A stretch of DNA of 64,000 nucleotides from Nitrosococcus watsonii C-113. Its GTDB lineage: Bacteria > Pseudomonadota > Gammaproteobacteria > Nitrosococcales > Nitrosococcaceae. Where the stretch lies: the NCBI RefSeq assembly GCF_000143085.1, contig NC_014315.1, positions 2,200,001 through 2,264,000 on the forward strand. The letters are read 5' to 3'. Below, one piece after another: positions 1 to 9,223 of the stretch (positions are counted from its first letter, which is position 1; each line of letters starts with the position of its first letter). Below the pieces are notes generated by a model. The model was not told the DNA's origin. It did no database searches and saw nothing but the letters and a program-made list of their open reading frames with translations. The translations under genes and the position numbers were made by a program.

Positions 1-520
1 CCTCTAAATGATGGACGTTTCTGACAGGGCTCTTGGCCTGGCAAGCCTTAGCTCGAAAGGAAGAAAAATCATGTTCGCCCACCAGAAAAGCACCCGCTTC
101 CTTCATCTTAGTAACGGATAAAGGCTGACAATACCACGTCACGCGGCGATTCGCGATAGCTGGGCGCGTCCTGCGGTTAAGGACGATATATCGATAGTGC
201 CGCGCTATCGCCGAAAAGCGGGCATGAAAAGCCTCGTTCACCGGTTGCGCCCATAAAATGGCCACCTCCGGCGGCAGATTAGCATTGCCGCCAAAAACCC
301 AATGGTGCTCTAAACGGAAAGTGGTAGTGTCAAAATGAACCACCTGGGCCGCGGCATGCACCCCCGCATCGGTACGCCCCGCAGTGATGACAGTAACCGG
401 CTCATTAGCTACCGTGGAAAGAGCCCGCTCCAAAGTAGCCTGGACTGTACGCACGCCCTTTTGGGACTGCCACCCGGAAAAATTGGAGCCATCATACTCA
501 AGACCAAGCGCGATTCTCAT
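1..520 (-). CDS. truA: tRNA pseudouridine synthase A, partial (3' end outside window)
   Basis: TruA isomerises uridines 38-40 in the tRNA anticodon arm. Translating the minus strand from the ATG at 520 gives an open frame to the window edge, beginning MRIALGLEYDGSNFSGWQ, the family N-terminus. The catalytic motif GRTDAGVHA is present with Asp51 as nucleophile. About 173 residues are visible, so roughly two thirds of a normal TruA. There is no clear Shine-Dalgarno before this ATG, but the start matches the family. In related bacteria truA lies next to fimV; here about 2.1 kb of inserted sequence separates them. Confidence 0.93.
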   Translation of the reverse strand, partial: MRIALGLEYDGSNFSGWQSQKGVRTVQATLERALSTVANEPVTVITAGRTDAGVHAAAQVVHFDTTTFRLEHHWVFGGNANLPPEVAILWAQPVNEAFHARFSAIARHYRYIVLNRRTRPAIANRRVTWYCQPLSVTKMKEAGAFLVGEHDFSSFRAKACQAKSPVRNVHHLE

Positions 521-894
521 CAGGTTAGTTAGGGGGGGATTTAAGCACCCCGGAGAAAATTTATAATCATTTCCTCTTTACTATAACACTGCTGCCCCTA
601 AGCCTAGGGTGGCGCGCCCGCAGCCAAGCCCTGTACCCATGCACGCTGCCTACTTTGTCATTCTGAGACTCATTTCATACCGTTCTGCCGCGTATAGGCC
701 GAATATAGACAAGCTCTTATCCCCCCTTAATTAACGGGATGAGGTCAACAGGGTAGAGCGCCCCGGATTCCTAGATGGCCAAGTTCCTATTCCCGCCTGC
801 GCCACCGGTGCCGGCACAAAGATTCTGCCCATCGGTCTCTGGCGCCCGCTCCTTGAATTTTATTTTGACAATCAGTCATCTATTGGAGTCATGC
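521..894. other. intergenic region between truA and the cohesin-like gene
   Basis: This 374-bp divergent spacer should hold the truA promoter (minus) and that of the cohesin-like gene (plus). No consensus promoter, hairpin or RNA gene stands out. An open frame continues upstream of the next gene from 775, but its first 40 codons do not look like protein N-terminus material and have no ribosome binding site. Confidence 0.4.
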
Positions 895-1575
895 GTGCCA
901 AAAATTCTTACCATTTTACGAAAGCCTTTGATAGGCGCGGTATGCCTGCTGGCCTTCAGCGCCCCGGTCAACGCGGTGCCAATCCTCAGTTTTGAATTAT
1001 CCAACGCCGCGCCCCAGGTGGGCGATAGCCTGAGCGTCAACATTCGCGCTGCTGGTATGGCGGATTTGTATAGCTATCACCTCGGTGTTGGCTTCGATGC
1101 CTCAATGCTTGGATTGACCTCGGTCGCACCCGGGGGATTTCTCGCCAGCAGCGGGTTAACCCTCGGCGCGCTGGGCCTGTTTAGCTTTGACATTCCCTCA
1201 ACGGGGCAGGTAAGCAACATCCGCGACAGCCTGCTAGACCCGGTTCCTGGCGTTGCGGGCGGCGGAATTCTGGCCACCTTAACCTGGAAGATGCTTGCGG
1301 CCGGCGGCAGCGCCCTGAACTTTCTCAACCTGAACGCCCCCTTGGGCACCGGGGGATTAAATTCGATGGGCCAGGCGATTACGTTCGCCAGCGCGGCCCC
1401 GACAAACTTTACCGCGCTCGCACCCGTGCCGGCGCCGGGCAATTATCAGGTCACCACCACGGCGACGGTCGCCGGTGCCGGCGAAAGTAAAACCGCGGTG
1501 ACCACCGTGACGGTCAACCCCGTAAGCCAGCCCGAAGCGGTGTCCATGGGACTCAAGATACAGCGGGCGCCATAA
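895..1575 (+). CDS. secreted cohesin-domain-like protein with Ig-like C-terminus (possibly 5' part of a broken gene)
   Basis: I place the start at GTG 895, with GGAG at 885-888 six bases upstream. This gives MPKILTILRKPLIGAVC and a clear Sec signal peptide ending near PVNA. The next ~140 residues (VPILSFELSNAAPQVGDSLS onward, with an LATLTW motif) have the beta-sandwich pattern of cohesin-type domains found in exported proteins of Gram-negatives. The C-terminus carries a GNYQVTTTATV unit that is repeated, slightly altered, as GNYEIVTTATV in the next reading frame (1592-2590). The frame ends at 1575, but the neighbouring +1 frame is open from 1526, so the two may once have been one gene. No PEP-CTERM or sortase signal is visible. 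The function is unknown; adhesion or a surface scaffold is inference. Confidence 0.62.
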   Translation: MPKILTILRKPLIGAVCLLAFSAPVNAVPILSFELSNAAPQVGDSLSVNIRAAGMADLYSYHLGVGFDASMLGLTSVAPGGFLASSGLTLGALGLFSFDIPSTGQVSNIRDSLLDPVPGVAGGGILATLTWKMLAAGGSALNFLNLNAPLGTGGLNSMGQAITFASAAPTNFTALAPVPAPGNYQVTTTATVAGAGESKTAVTTVTVNPVSQPEAVSMGLKIQRAP

Positions 1576-1591
1576 TCGTAGTGGTTATCCC

Positions 1592-2590
1592 TTGCCCCAG
1601 GGGGAGAGGGCTCACCAGACAGCGTTTTTTAGTTTTTCCCCCAAGGACAAGAGTCAAGCCTACTCGGTGCGTTTTACGCAGACCATCACCCCCGATACGG
1701 GCCTGGAACTGAGCCCGTCCCTGGACGGGACCGTGATGGATATCACAGGGGGGAAAACGGATGACTTAACCCAATGGATCGTGACCACCGCAGAAGGGAA
1801 CTATGAGATTGTCACCACCGCAACCGTGGTGGAAACCGGGGAGAAGGTGTCCGCCCGCAATGAAGTACGCGTCATCGCCCCCGGCTCGCCGAGCATCATG
1901 GTAACAGGCCCCGTGGGAAGAGGCGCACTGAAACCGGACACCATCACGCCATTCACACTGGGAGCCGAGATCTTCGGCAAAGATGCTGATAAGGTTGAGG
2001 GGGTGACGGTCAAAGAAAACAGAACGGGTCAGCAATGGACGATGCAGGAAGGCTCTTCATCGCAAATCTATACTGTGGATATTTCCCTGGATACCCGCGG
2101 CATGGCCCCCGATGAGTGTTTCACCTTCCGCTCCATCGTGCATACCACCAAGGGGGAGGTGGTCTCCGAAGAGCAAAAGGTCTGTGTCACTGGACTGCCC
2201 CTGACAATGACGAACATTACGCGCGAGGAAATCAAGGCGGGATTCACCGCCCCCGATGGCACCGAGGTCGCTAAGGATGCCTTTACCGTTGAATTCAAGC
2301 CTAATGTTCTCGAATCACGAATCCGGGAGATTGTGGCCGCCCACGGCGGCATCATCATTGGCGCGAACCCGGACGACAAAAGAATTCAGGTCCGTCTGGC
2401 GCCGGCGCCCGCTTCCTTGGAAGCGCTGCTCAGAACCATGCATCAGATGTTACAACGTCCCGAAGTGGTCTGGATGAATCCCGAGTATCTCATCGATATG
2501 AACTTGTCTCTTAAAACCTCCGATCCCGAGCAGGATCGGCAGGGGTACCTCAAGCACATCCGGGCCGGTTACCTCGTGGGCCTTGGATAA
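1592..2590 (+). CDS. Ig-like repeat plus subtilisin-prodomain-like protein lacking a protease domain
   Basis: The first start codon in this frame is TTG 1592, and the frame is open further upstream to 1526. No convincing ribosome binding site or signal peptide exists, which supports this being the 3' part of the cohesin-like gene. Residues ~50-100 form an Ig/PKD-like unit (GNYEIVTTATV), followed by a second beta-rich segment. Residues ~225-305 (FTVEFKPNVLESRIREIVAA to RPEVVWMNPEYLI) match the pattern of prodomains that precede S8 (subtilisin/fervidolysin-type) proteases. The protein then stops after about 30 residues, with no Asp/His/Ser protease motifs. It is either a prodomain-like inhibitor or the remnant of a protease gene. 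A strong terminator follows. Confidence 0.5.
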   Translation: MPQGERAHQTAFFSFSPKDKSQAYSVRFTQTITPDTGLELSPSLDGTVMDITGGKTDDLTQWIVTTAEGNYEIVTTATVVETGEKVSARNEVRVIAPGSPSIMVTGPVGRGALKPDTITPFTLGAEIFGKDADKVEGVTVKENRTGQQWTMQEGSSSQIYTVDISLDTRGMAPDECFTFRSIVHTTKGEVVSEEQKVCVTGLPLTMTNITREEIKAGFTAPDGTEVAKDAFTVEFKPNVLESRIREIVAAHGGIIIGANPDDKRIQVRLAPAPASLEALLRTMHQMLQRPEVVWMNPEYLIDMNLSLKTSDPEQDRQGYLKHIRAGYLVGLG

Positions 2591-2600
2591 TAAAATAAAA

Positions 2601-2629
2601 AAGCGCCCAGGCTAATAGCCTGGACGCTT
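2601..2629. terminator. bidirectional rho-independent terminator
   Basis: A 13-nt arm AAGCGcCCAGGCT (2601-2613), loop AAT, and arm AGCCTGGaCGCTT (2617-2629) form a stem with one mismatch. The left flank TAAAATAAAA reads as a U-run on the minus strand, and AAATTTT follows on the plus strand. It lies between the convergent ends of the prodomain-like gene (plus, 2590) and fimV (minus, 2667) and can serve both. Confidence 0.85.
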
Positions 2630-2666
2630 AAATTTTGCTGCACTACTCGGACAGTTCAGATGATCA

Positions 2667-5117
2667 TCAAGAAGCCTTTGCTAGCTCGGCAAGCAGCCCC
2701 TTTCCTGTACCTCGCTGCTGCTCAGTGCCCTCAGCAATGACTTCTTCTAGCAGACCGCGGGCACCATCGGCATCACCCATATCCATATAGGCCCGCGCCA
2801 AATCCAACTTAACTTCCATCTCGTCCAGATCTTCCATGAGCGCCTTCCCAGGGAGGGAAGCTTCACCCCCGTCCTCTCCCAGGGTATCTACTGAAGCGGC
2901 AGGGTCGGCAGGTTCCAACGGGGTTGACTCTGGACCGTCAGCAGGGGTTTCTAATACTAACAGCCCGTGGTTACCTTCCTGTACTTCAAACTCTGGGGAA
3001 AAGAATGCTAGGGATTCTTCCGAATTTTCTACTTCCTTTATATTCTCTTCCGTCTCTAGCGGAGAAGAAAAAGACTCAAACTCTATAACCCTCTCTTCTC
3101 TCTCAGCCTCTACCGACTGATCCGTTATCCCATCATCCTGAATATTGGGCTTAGCCAACACCATCCCACCTAAATCAAATTCCAGGCCCGCCCCTTCTAC
3201 CTGTGTATTCTCCTCCACGGAAGCATCTTCTCTCGGCGCTGCCTCCTCCTCGGCAGGAGAAAATGGCGCCGCTAAAGTTTCATCAGAGAAGGAAGACCAG
3301 GGGTTTAAATCCGCAGAAGAATCTGAATCCTCCTGGATTATTTCATCATCCTTTTGACTCAAGGTCTCCTCGGGCATCGCTGAAGTCTCGTGATAATCCC
3401 CAGAGACAGCGCGCTCATCAGCCTCCATCGTACGCTCATGGTCCTCCGCCGGAAATACAACCGGGGAATCTGATAGGTCCATTCTATCGGCGTTTTCCTG
3501 AAACAGTTCAGAAGCTTGGACTGTTTCCTGGGCGAAAATTCTGGCAGGCTCATCTCCGTCCACTTCCTTTTCAAACATCCTTGGCGCCGATTCCTCGGTG
3601 CTTTCATCACGCTTGCGTAAACGTAAAGCCGCCAAAACTAAAAGCAGTACGCTACCCCCGCCAAGCAGGAGAAAATTCCTCAAACCCAAGGCACTAAGCA
3701 CTCCCTCAGGCTCGCTTACCTCTGCCACTGAAACAAACTCCTCGGCAGTTTTTTCCTGCTTAAGCACCCCTTCTTCCCCCGCCATCGGTGGAGAAGCAGC
3801 AAGCACGGGAGGCGTAGCCTCCGCAGCCTTTTCTCCTGAGGAAGAAAACGCCTCCTCCCCCGAAGAGGATAAGGTTAAAGCAGCAATTTCTTCCATCGAA
3901 GGCGCTAAAAATTCCAGCTTTTCAAATTTTTTATCTTGCGCTCCCACTAAGGTTTCCTTTTCCTTGGTTTCTGCTGGAATTTCCAACCCTGCGGGCCGAG
4001 CATCTTTCGTCGATAGCTGTTGCTGGAGGGTGTTGACTTGTGATTCCATTGCTTGGAGGCGAGCTTGCAGCGCTTCATTCTCCTGAGTCCGAGTTGCCAG
4101 GGCTTCCTGGGTTAAAGACAACAACGCCTGTAGATGGATATCCTCACTATTGCTCTCCTGGACTCCAGGCCCTTTCTCCTCAGACAATAAGGGCAGGACA
4201 TCCTCCCTAACAGCCAAGGGTTTGGCTTTACCTTCAGATTCATTTGTTGGGGCCTTCTCTTCCTGCGAACCCTCCGCCTCGAAAGCTTGCCTTTTGCTTC
4301 CTAATGCCGCCCAGGCTTTATTGTGCTGTTGTACTTGCTCCACCGCCTCGGCAAAGGTCAGCTTTAACGCTTCCTCTTCGGCTGGTATGTTGAGCATCCG
4401 TCCAACCTTCAGCCCATTAATATTACCGTGCAAAAATACATCCGGATTAGCCCATAGCAGAGCGAGCATCATCTGTTGGGGAGCAATCGAGGAACTAGGC
4501 CGCACCCGTTGCGCGATAGGCCACAACGTTTCGGCCGGCCGGATCGGCCCATAGACAGAGGAGTCCGCTTTAGCCGTTGAAGAAACCATGGCACTTTCAG
4601 CGATAGGCTCTGGAATCCGCACACTCCAGGTTTCTGCCTTTGGCGGTGTAACCGGCACCACGGGGTCTCGCACGCTTGCAACAGAACTCACAATGGCAGG
4701 ACCCGGCTCCATCAGGAAAGGAGGATCCAGCAATACGGTATACTCCCGCAGCAAGCGCCCCTGAGGCCAAGTTACCGCAACCAGAAAACCGAGAAAGGGT
4801 TCGCGAATAGGACCCTTCGAAGTCACTTCGATAACCGTTTCACCGGTCCCTTTACGCAGCGGACGAAAGCGGAGATTACCCAACACCAACGCTCGATCTA
4901 GCCCCGCCCGAAAAAAATCTTCGCTGGGCGCTAATTTCACATTAATATCTTCTAGCGCGGTCTCGCGCACCGCATGTAGGGGAATCTCTGCTCTAAACGG
5001 TTGATTTAACCCCGATTTCAGAGTGATACCCCCTACCCCTAAAGAATGCGCCTCCCAGGATGAAGAGGCTGCTAACAAACCGGCTACCGATACGCTGACG
5101 ATCGTCTTCCGCACCAT
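2667..5117 (-). CDS. fimV: FimV-family pilus-assembly/polar organising protein
   Basis: FimV/HubP proteins sit in the inner membrane at the cell pole. They organise type IV pilus assembly and polar landmarks through a periplasmic LysM domain and a cytoplasmic TPR region. The 816-residue product has a signal peptide and the family N-terminus (GVGGITLKSGLNQPFRAEI). It has a LysM-like segment around residues 195-245 (ETLWPIAQRVRPSSSI), a coiled coil near 335-375, and one membrane helix near 485-505 (FLLLGGGSVLLLVLAALRL). A long acidic low-complexity stretch leads to the FimV C-terminal motif (MEDLDEMEVKLDLARAYMDM). It is encoded downstream of asd on the same strand, a common gammaproteobacterial order. 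Confidence 0.93.
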   Translation of the reverse strand: MVRKTIVSVSVAGLLAASSSWEAHSLGVGGITLKSGLNQPFRAEIPLHAVRETALEDINVKLAPSEDFFRAGLDRALVLGNLRFRPLRKGTGETVIEVTSKGPIREPFLGFLVAVTWPQGRLLREYTVLLDPPFLMEPGPAIVSSVASVRDPVVPVTPPKAETWSVRIPEPIAESAMVSSTAKADSSVYGPIRPAETLWPIAQRVRPSSSIAPQQMMLALLWANPDVFLHGNINGLKVGRMLNIPAEEEALKLTFAEAVEQVQQHNKAWAALGSKRQAFEAEGSQEEKAPTNESEGKAKPLAVREDVLPLLSEEKGPGVQESNSEDIHLQALLSLTQEALATRTQENEALQARLQAMESQVNTLQQQLSTKDARPAGLEIPAETKEKETLVGAQDKKFEKLEFLAPSMEEIAALTLSSSGEEAFSSSGEKAAEATPPVLAASPPMAGEEGVLKQEKTAEEFVSVAEVSEPEGVLSALGLRNFLLLGGGSVLLLVLAALRLRKRDESTEESAPRMFEKEVDGDEPARIFAQETVQASELFQENADRMDLSDSPVVFPAEDHERTMEADERAVSGDYHETSAMPEETLSQKDDEIIQEDSDSSADLNPWSSFSDETLAAPFSPAEEEAAPREDASVEENTQVEGAGLEFDLGGMVLAKPNIQDDGITDQSVEAEREERVIEFESFSSPLETEENIKEVENSEESLAFFSPEFEVQEGNHGLLVLETPADGPESTPLEPADPAASVDTLGEDGGEASLPGKALMEDLDEMEVKLDLARAYMDMGDADGARGLLEEVIAEGTEQQRGTGKGLLAELAKAS

Positions 5118-5223
5118 TCATTTGCTCCCTAGTTTATAAAAGTCCAGAGCTTCGATCTAAGAATCAGCGCGGCGATCCCTTGAGGGCCTAATGAGTTAGA
5201 CTAGACATTCCTGGCAGGCTTCG

Positions 5224-6246
5224 TTATAGGTAATCCTTGATGAGCAATTCCGCAATTTGGATGCTATTTAACGCCGCGCCCTTGCGGACGTTATCGGCTA
5301 CAATCCAGAGGTCTATACCCCTGGGATGGGAAATATCTTCCCGGATACGCCCCACGAATACCGGGTCCCTGCCCGAAGCTTCGGTAACCGCCGTGGGATA
5401 TCCTCCATTGGTGTGCTCATCCAAAACCGTAACCCCAGGCGCCTGTTGCAGCAATGCCTTAACCTCGTCCGCGGTGATCTTATCGCGGGTTTCCAGATGC
5501 ACGGCTTCCGAATGCCCATAAAAAACCGGCACCCGCACCGCGGTTGGATTCACCAGGATAGACTCATCATCAAAAATTTTTCGTGTCTCCCATACCATTT
5601 TCATCTCTTCGCGGGTGTAACCATTCTCCAGAAAATCATCGATATGGGGCAATACATTAAAGGCAATTTGCTTGGGGTAAGCTTGGGGCGAAATAGGCCG
5701 CCCATTCAGCAGGGTGGAAGTTTGCTGCGCCAACTCCTCGATAGCCTCTTTACCCGTGCCTGAGACAGCCTGGTAAGTAGCCACATTAATTCGCTCGATA
5801 CCCACTGCATCATAGATAGGCTTGAGAGCCACTAGCATCTGAATAGTCGAACAATTCGGATTGGCAATAATCCCATGGTCCTTATAACCCTCAATTGCCT
5901 GGGGATTGACCTCGGGCACCACTAAAGGAATTCGATTGTCATAGCGAAACTGGGAAGTATTATCCACCACTACACAGCCCGCTGTCGCTGCTTTCGGCGC
6001 ATACTCGGCCGAGATTTTAGCACCGGCGGAAAACAAGCCAAGCTGCACCTTGGAAAAATCAAAGTCAGCCAGGTTTTCCACGATGATCTCATCTCGCCCA
6101 AATGAAAGTTTTTCCCCAGCGGAGCGCTCGCTCGCCAAGGGGTACACCCGGCTGACAGGGAAGCCCCGCTGGGCCAGGATTTCCATCATAGCCTGCCCCA
6201 CCGCGCCGGTGGCTCCAACGACAGCAACATCAAATGTTCTACTCAT
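5224..6246 (-). CDS. asd: aspartate-semialdehyde dehydrogenase
   Basis: Asd reduces L-aspartyl phosphate to aspartate semialdehyde with NADPH, feeding lysine/diaminopimelate, threonine and methionine synthesis. The 340-residue product has the nucleotide-binding GATGAVGQ at residues 11-18 and the active-site NPNCSTIQM with Cys132. The length fits the family, of the type found beside fimV in gammaproteobacteria. The ATG start at 6246 follows a GGAGTTTCT sequence. fimV follows after about 100 bp on the same strand. Confidence 0.96.
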   Translation of the reverse strand: MSRTFDVAVVGATGAVGQAMMEILAQRGFPVSRVYPLASERSAGEKLSFGRDEIIVENLADFDFSKVQLGLFSAGAKISAEYAPKAATAGCVVVDNTSQFRYDNRIPLVVPEVNPQAIEGYKDHGIIANPNCSTIQMLVALKPIYDAVGIERINVATYQAVSGTGKEAIEELAQQTSTLLNGRPISPQAYPKQIAFNVLPHIDDFLENGYTREEMKMVWETRKIFDDESILVNPTAVRVPVFYGHSEAVHLETRDKITADEVKALLQQAPGVTVLDEHTNGGYPTAVTEASGRDPVFVGRIREDISHPRGIDLWIVADNVRKGAALNSIQIAELLIKDYL

Positions 6247-6342
6247 AGAAACTCCGTTTTAGGTTAATATCCATGATCTTCCCTCCTTATAATAGTTATT
6301 ATCATAACCCGCCAAGGGCAGATTTTAAATTACCCTAAAGTT

Positions 6343-8109
6343 ATGACAAAACGAATCATCGCCCCGCTCGCTATGCCATTGCTATTGGTTTTATTTTCCC
6401 TCGGCAGGGCCTGGCTCAGCGAGCAGGGCAGCCTAGCCGCTGCGGGATGCGCTGGATGTCTTGTGGTTCCAACGATACAGCACGATCTGGCCTTGCTCGG
6501 CGTATTCCTGCTGGCAACGGCCTTGTGGTTAGGGTTACCCCGCTATATCCGATGGCTTGCCTGGTTAATACAAGGCGGGTTACTGCTCATTATCGTTGCC
6601 GATCTGGTCACCCTGGCGGCGTTCAACATGCGCCTGAGTTGGCGCGACGTGTTAAAATTCGGTGGAGAATGGGAGGCGGTACAGGGGTATTTAGGAACAA
6701 AAGCAACCGCCATCACCGGCCTCCTATGGCTTATTGGAGTCGGCATTTTACTGAGTAGCTGGGCCGCTCATCTGATGGCGGCACAACGCCTCGGCCAGAG
6801 TGGCCTGCGGGGAATCATCATAGCCGCCGCCATCTGTTTCTCCCTCTATGCTTTACCCACCACAATTCACCATCCTCTGCCCTGGCTTTATCGCAATGTG
6901 GTGGAAATCAATCTGCCAAGCGGCGTTGATCGAGCTTATAGCGAGGCGTACCGATCACAGGTGCTGGCTGCCCATTCCCCACCGCCCTTGCACTGCATCC
7001 AGGGCCGCGCCTTGAGGCGCAATGTGGTAATAGTGATCATTGAATCCTGGTCCTGGTATCATAGCCAGGACCGACTGGGAGTTATGAACGCCACCCCCCA
7101 GCTTGATCGCTTTGCCCGGCGGGGAACCCTGTGGACGCGGTTTTTCTCCAATGGCTTTACCACCGATCATGGCTTGATTGCCTTGCTGGGCGGCGTGGCT
7201 CCCCTACCCCCCGTTAACCGTTACCACAGCCTTGAGGGCTATACCGGCTTCGAAGAACTGCCGGACAGCCTGCCCCGACGGCTCGCCGCGGATGGCTATG
7301 AGAGCTATTTTTTCACCACCGGCGACCTGGGGTTTATGGCCAAGGGGAAATGGCTAAAGCGCTTGGGATTCCATAAGGTGGAAGGAGATAACCACCCATT
7401 TTACCAGGAGGCCCAGCGATTTAGCTTTAATGGGGCCCATGATGGGTGGTTGTATAACCGTTTTTTACAGTGGCTAGTACAGGAAGCCCCCCCCAAACGT
7501 CCTTATCTGGCAGTGCTGGAAACCGTCACCACCCATCCCCCCTTTGTCGATCCCGCCACGGGCCGCCAAGATGAGCTGACGGCCTTCCGTTTTGCCGACG
7601 CGCAGGTGGCTCGTTTTATCGATCACCTGGATAAGCGGGGTTTTTTTGAGGAGGGTCTGGTGATTTTGACCAGCGATCAACGGGCGCTAAGTCCCTTGCG
7701 AACGGCGGAGACAAAAGCCTTCGGACCGGCCGCACCCGCGCTACTGCCTTTGGTGGTGTTAGGAGGTTCTTTCGACAGCGGAAAACAAGTCACCACCGCC
7801 GCGCAAATGGCGGATATGCCAGCGTCTTTAGATTATTTATTGACTGATGGCGCTTGCCAAGAGGAAAGACGAGGCAATCTCTTTACCCAACCACCCCAGT
7901 CCCCGCGCTGCATCCTCCGTCCCCAAGGCAATCAACGGGATATTGTGGATGCCTATTGCGGCGACCAACACGCCCAAATCCAGCTTGAGGGGGATAAAAC
8001 CCGTATACTTCGAGGCACCCTTCCTCATGGGAAGGCGCTTATTGAGCAGATTAATATCCAGCGGATTGGCGCAGGAGCGCGGAAGGTTGAGTTCACCCAT
8101 ATCCTATAA
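6343..8109 (+). CDS. membrane sulfatase-fold enzyme (LtaS/MdoB-like phosphoglycerol transferase family)
   Basis: The N-terminal ~175 residues hold about five membrane helices. The rest is an extracytoplasmic alkaline-phosphatase-superfamily domain. Visible active-site elements are the metal ligand in VIVIIESWSW (Glu234), the Thr nucleophile in NGFTTDHG (273 or 274), and the substrate-side His398 in TVTTHPPF. The second metal site reads TSDQRALSP, with Asp445 followed by Gln446 where LtaS-type enzymes usually have Asp-His. Such enzymes move phosphoglycerol or phosphoethanolamine onto glycans or lipids in the periplasm; the substrate here is unknown. It is a single gene between asd and leuB, convergent with leuB. 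Confidence 0.75.
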   Translation: MTKRIIAPLAMPLLLVLFSLGRAWLSEQGSLAAAGCAGCLVVPTIQHDLALLGVFLLATALWLGLPRYIRWLAWLIQGGLLLIIVADLVTLAAFNMRLSWRDVLKFGGEWEAVQGYLGTKATAITGLLWLIGVGILLSSWAAHLMAAQRLGQSGLRGIIIAAAICFSLYALPTTIHHPLPWLYRNVVEINLPSGVDRAYSEAYRSQVLAAHSPPPLHCIQGRALRRNVVIVIIESWSWYHSQDRLGVMNATPQLDRFARRGTLWTRFFSNGFTTDHGLIALLGGVAPLPPVNRYHSLEGYTGFEELPDSLPRRLAADGYESYFFTTGDLGFMAKGKWLKRLGFHKVEGDNHPFYQEAQRFSFNGAHDGWLYNRFLQWLVQEAPPKRPYLAVLETVTTHPPFVDPATGRQDELTAFRFADAQVARFIDHLDKRGFFEEGLVILTSDQRALSPLRTAETKAFGPAAPALLPLVVLGGSFDSGKQVTTAAQMADMPASLDYLLTDGACQEERRGNLFTQPPQSPRCILRPQGNQRDIVDAYCGDQHAQIQLEGDKTRILRGTLPHGKALIEQINIQRIGAGARKVEFTHIL

Positions 8110-8127
8110 TCCAATCATCACCCAACA

Positions 8128-9216
8128 TCAATCGACGGTGTGAATTAGGGCCTCCACGACCGCATCCCCCATAGCGCCGGTGCTGACCTGGGTCGTGCCG
8201 GAGGAATAAATATCGGAAGTCCGCAATCCTTGGTCAAGTACGGTACCTACAGCCTTTTCAAGGCGGGTAGCCTGAATGGGCGCCTCGAGAGAATAACGCA
8301 ACATCATCGCTACGGAGAGGATGGTCGCCAGGGGATTGGCGATCCCCTGGCCGGCAATATCCGGTGCCGAACCGTGGATGGGCTCGTACATTCCCTTCCC
8401 GCTTTGATCCAGGGAGGCGGAAGGTAGCATTCCAATGGAGCCGGTCAGCATTGCGGCGCAATCCGATAAAATATCCCCAAACATATTCGTGGTCACCACC
8501 ACATCAAATTGCTTGGGGGCTCGAACAAGCTGCATGGCGGCATTGTCCACATACATATGACTAAGCTCCACGTCGGGAAACTCTGCGGCTACCTCAGTCA
8601 CCACCTCGCGCCATAGTTCAGTCGCCTCCAGCACATTGGCCTTGTCCACAGAACACACCCGGCGATCCCGCTTCATGGCGATGGTAAAGGCCACCCGGGC
8701 AATGCGTCGGATTTCCGATTCCTTGTAAACCAGGGTATTAAACCCTTGCCGCTCGCCATGCTCAAGGCGGCGTACCCCCCGGGGCTGGCCAAAGTAAATG
8801 CCGCCGGTTAACTCCCGCACTATCATGAGGTCAAGTCCCGATACCACCTCCGGCTTGAGGGTGGAGGCCCCCACCAATTGGGGATAAAGAATGGCAGGGC
8901 GCAGATTAGCAAACAGCCCAAGCTCGGAACGAATACCCAGCAATCCTTTTTCAGGGCGGACTTTGATATCCAGGGTTTCCCACTGGGGGCCCCCAACAGC
9001 GCCTAACAGGATCGCATCCGCATCCTGGGCCAGGGCAAGGGTTTCAGCAGGCAACGGAGTGCCTGTGGCCTCATAGGCGGCACCCCCAATCAGCCCTGAC
9101 TCCAGTACCCAATCCAGCCCCCCATGCTCCCGCAATGCCGCCAGTACCTTAACCGCCTCGGCAATAATCTCGGGACCAATTCCATCGCCCGCCAAGAGGG
9201 TGATTTTTTTACTCAT
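8128..9216 (-). CDS. leuB: 3-isopropylmalate dehydrogenase
   Basis: LeuB oxidatively decarboxylates 3-isopropylmalate with NAD in leucine biosynthesis. I start it at the ATG at 9216 ([18 protein letters not shown]), giving 362 residues, the normal size. A longer frame from 9288 would overlap leuD and adds 24 atypical residues. Family motifs include [18 protein letters not shown], the [10 protein letters not shown] catalytic region and the NAD loop with [12 protein letters not shown]. The gene begins 7 bp after the leuD stop, so the two are translationally close. Confidence 0.96.
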   Translation of the reverse strand: MSKKITLLAGDGIGPEIIAEAVKVLAALREHGGLDWVLESGLIGGAAYEATGTPLPAETLALAQDADAILLGAVGGPQWETLDIKVRPEKGLLGIRSELGLFANLRPAILYPQLVGASTLKPEVVSGLDLMIVRELTGGIYFGQPRGVRRLEHGERQGFNTLVYKESEIRRIARVAFTIAMKRDRRVCSVDKANVLEATELWREVVTEVAAEFPDVELSHMYVDNAAMQLVRAPKQFDVVVTTNMFGDILSDCAAMLTGSIGMLPSASLDQSGKGMYEPIHGSAPDIAGQGIANPLATILSVAMMLRYSLEAPIQATRLEKAVGTVLDQGLRTSDIYSSGTTQVSTGAMGDAVVEALIHTVD

Positions 9217-9223
9217 TCCAAGC

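Noticed and set aside
1077-1442. 121-codon minus-strand frame opposite the cohesin-like gene
   Set aside because: Shadow of a plus-strand gene with signal peptide and ribosome binding site; composition is Pro/Ala/Arg-rich as expected for an antisense frame.
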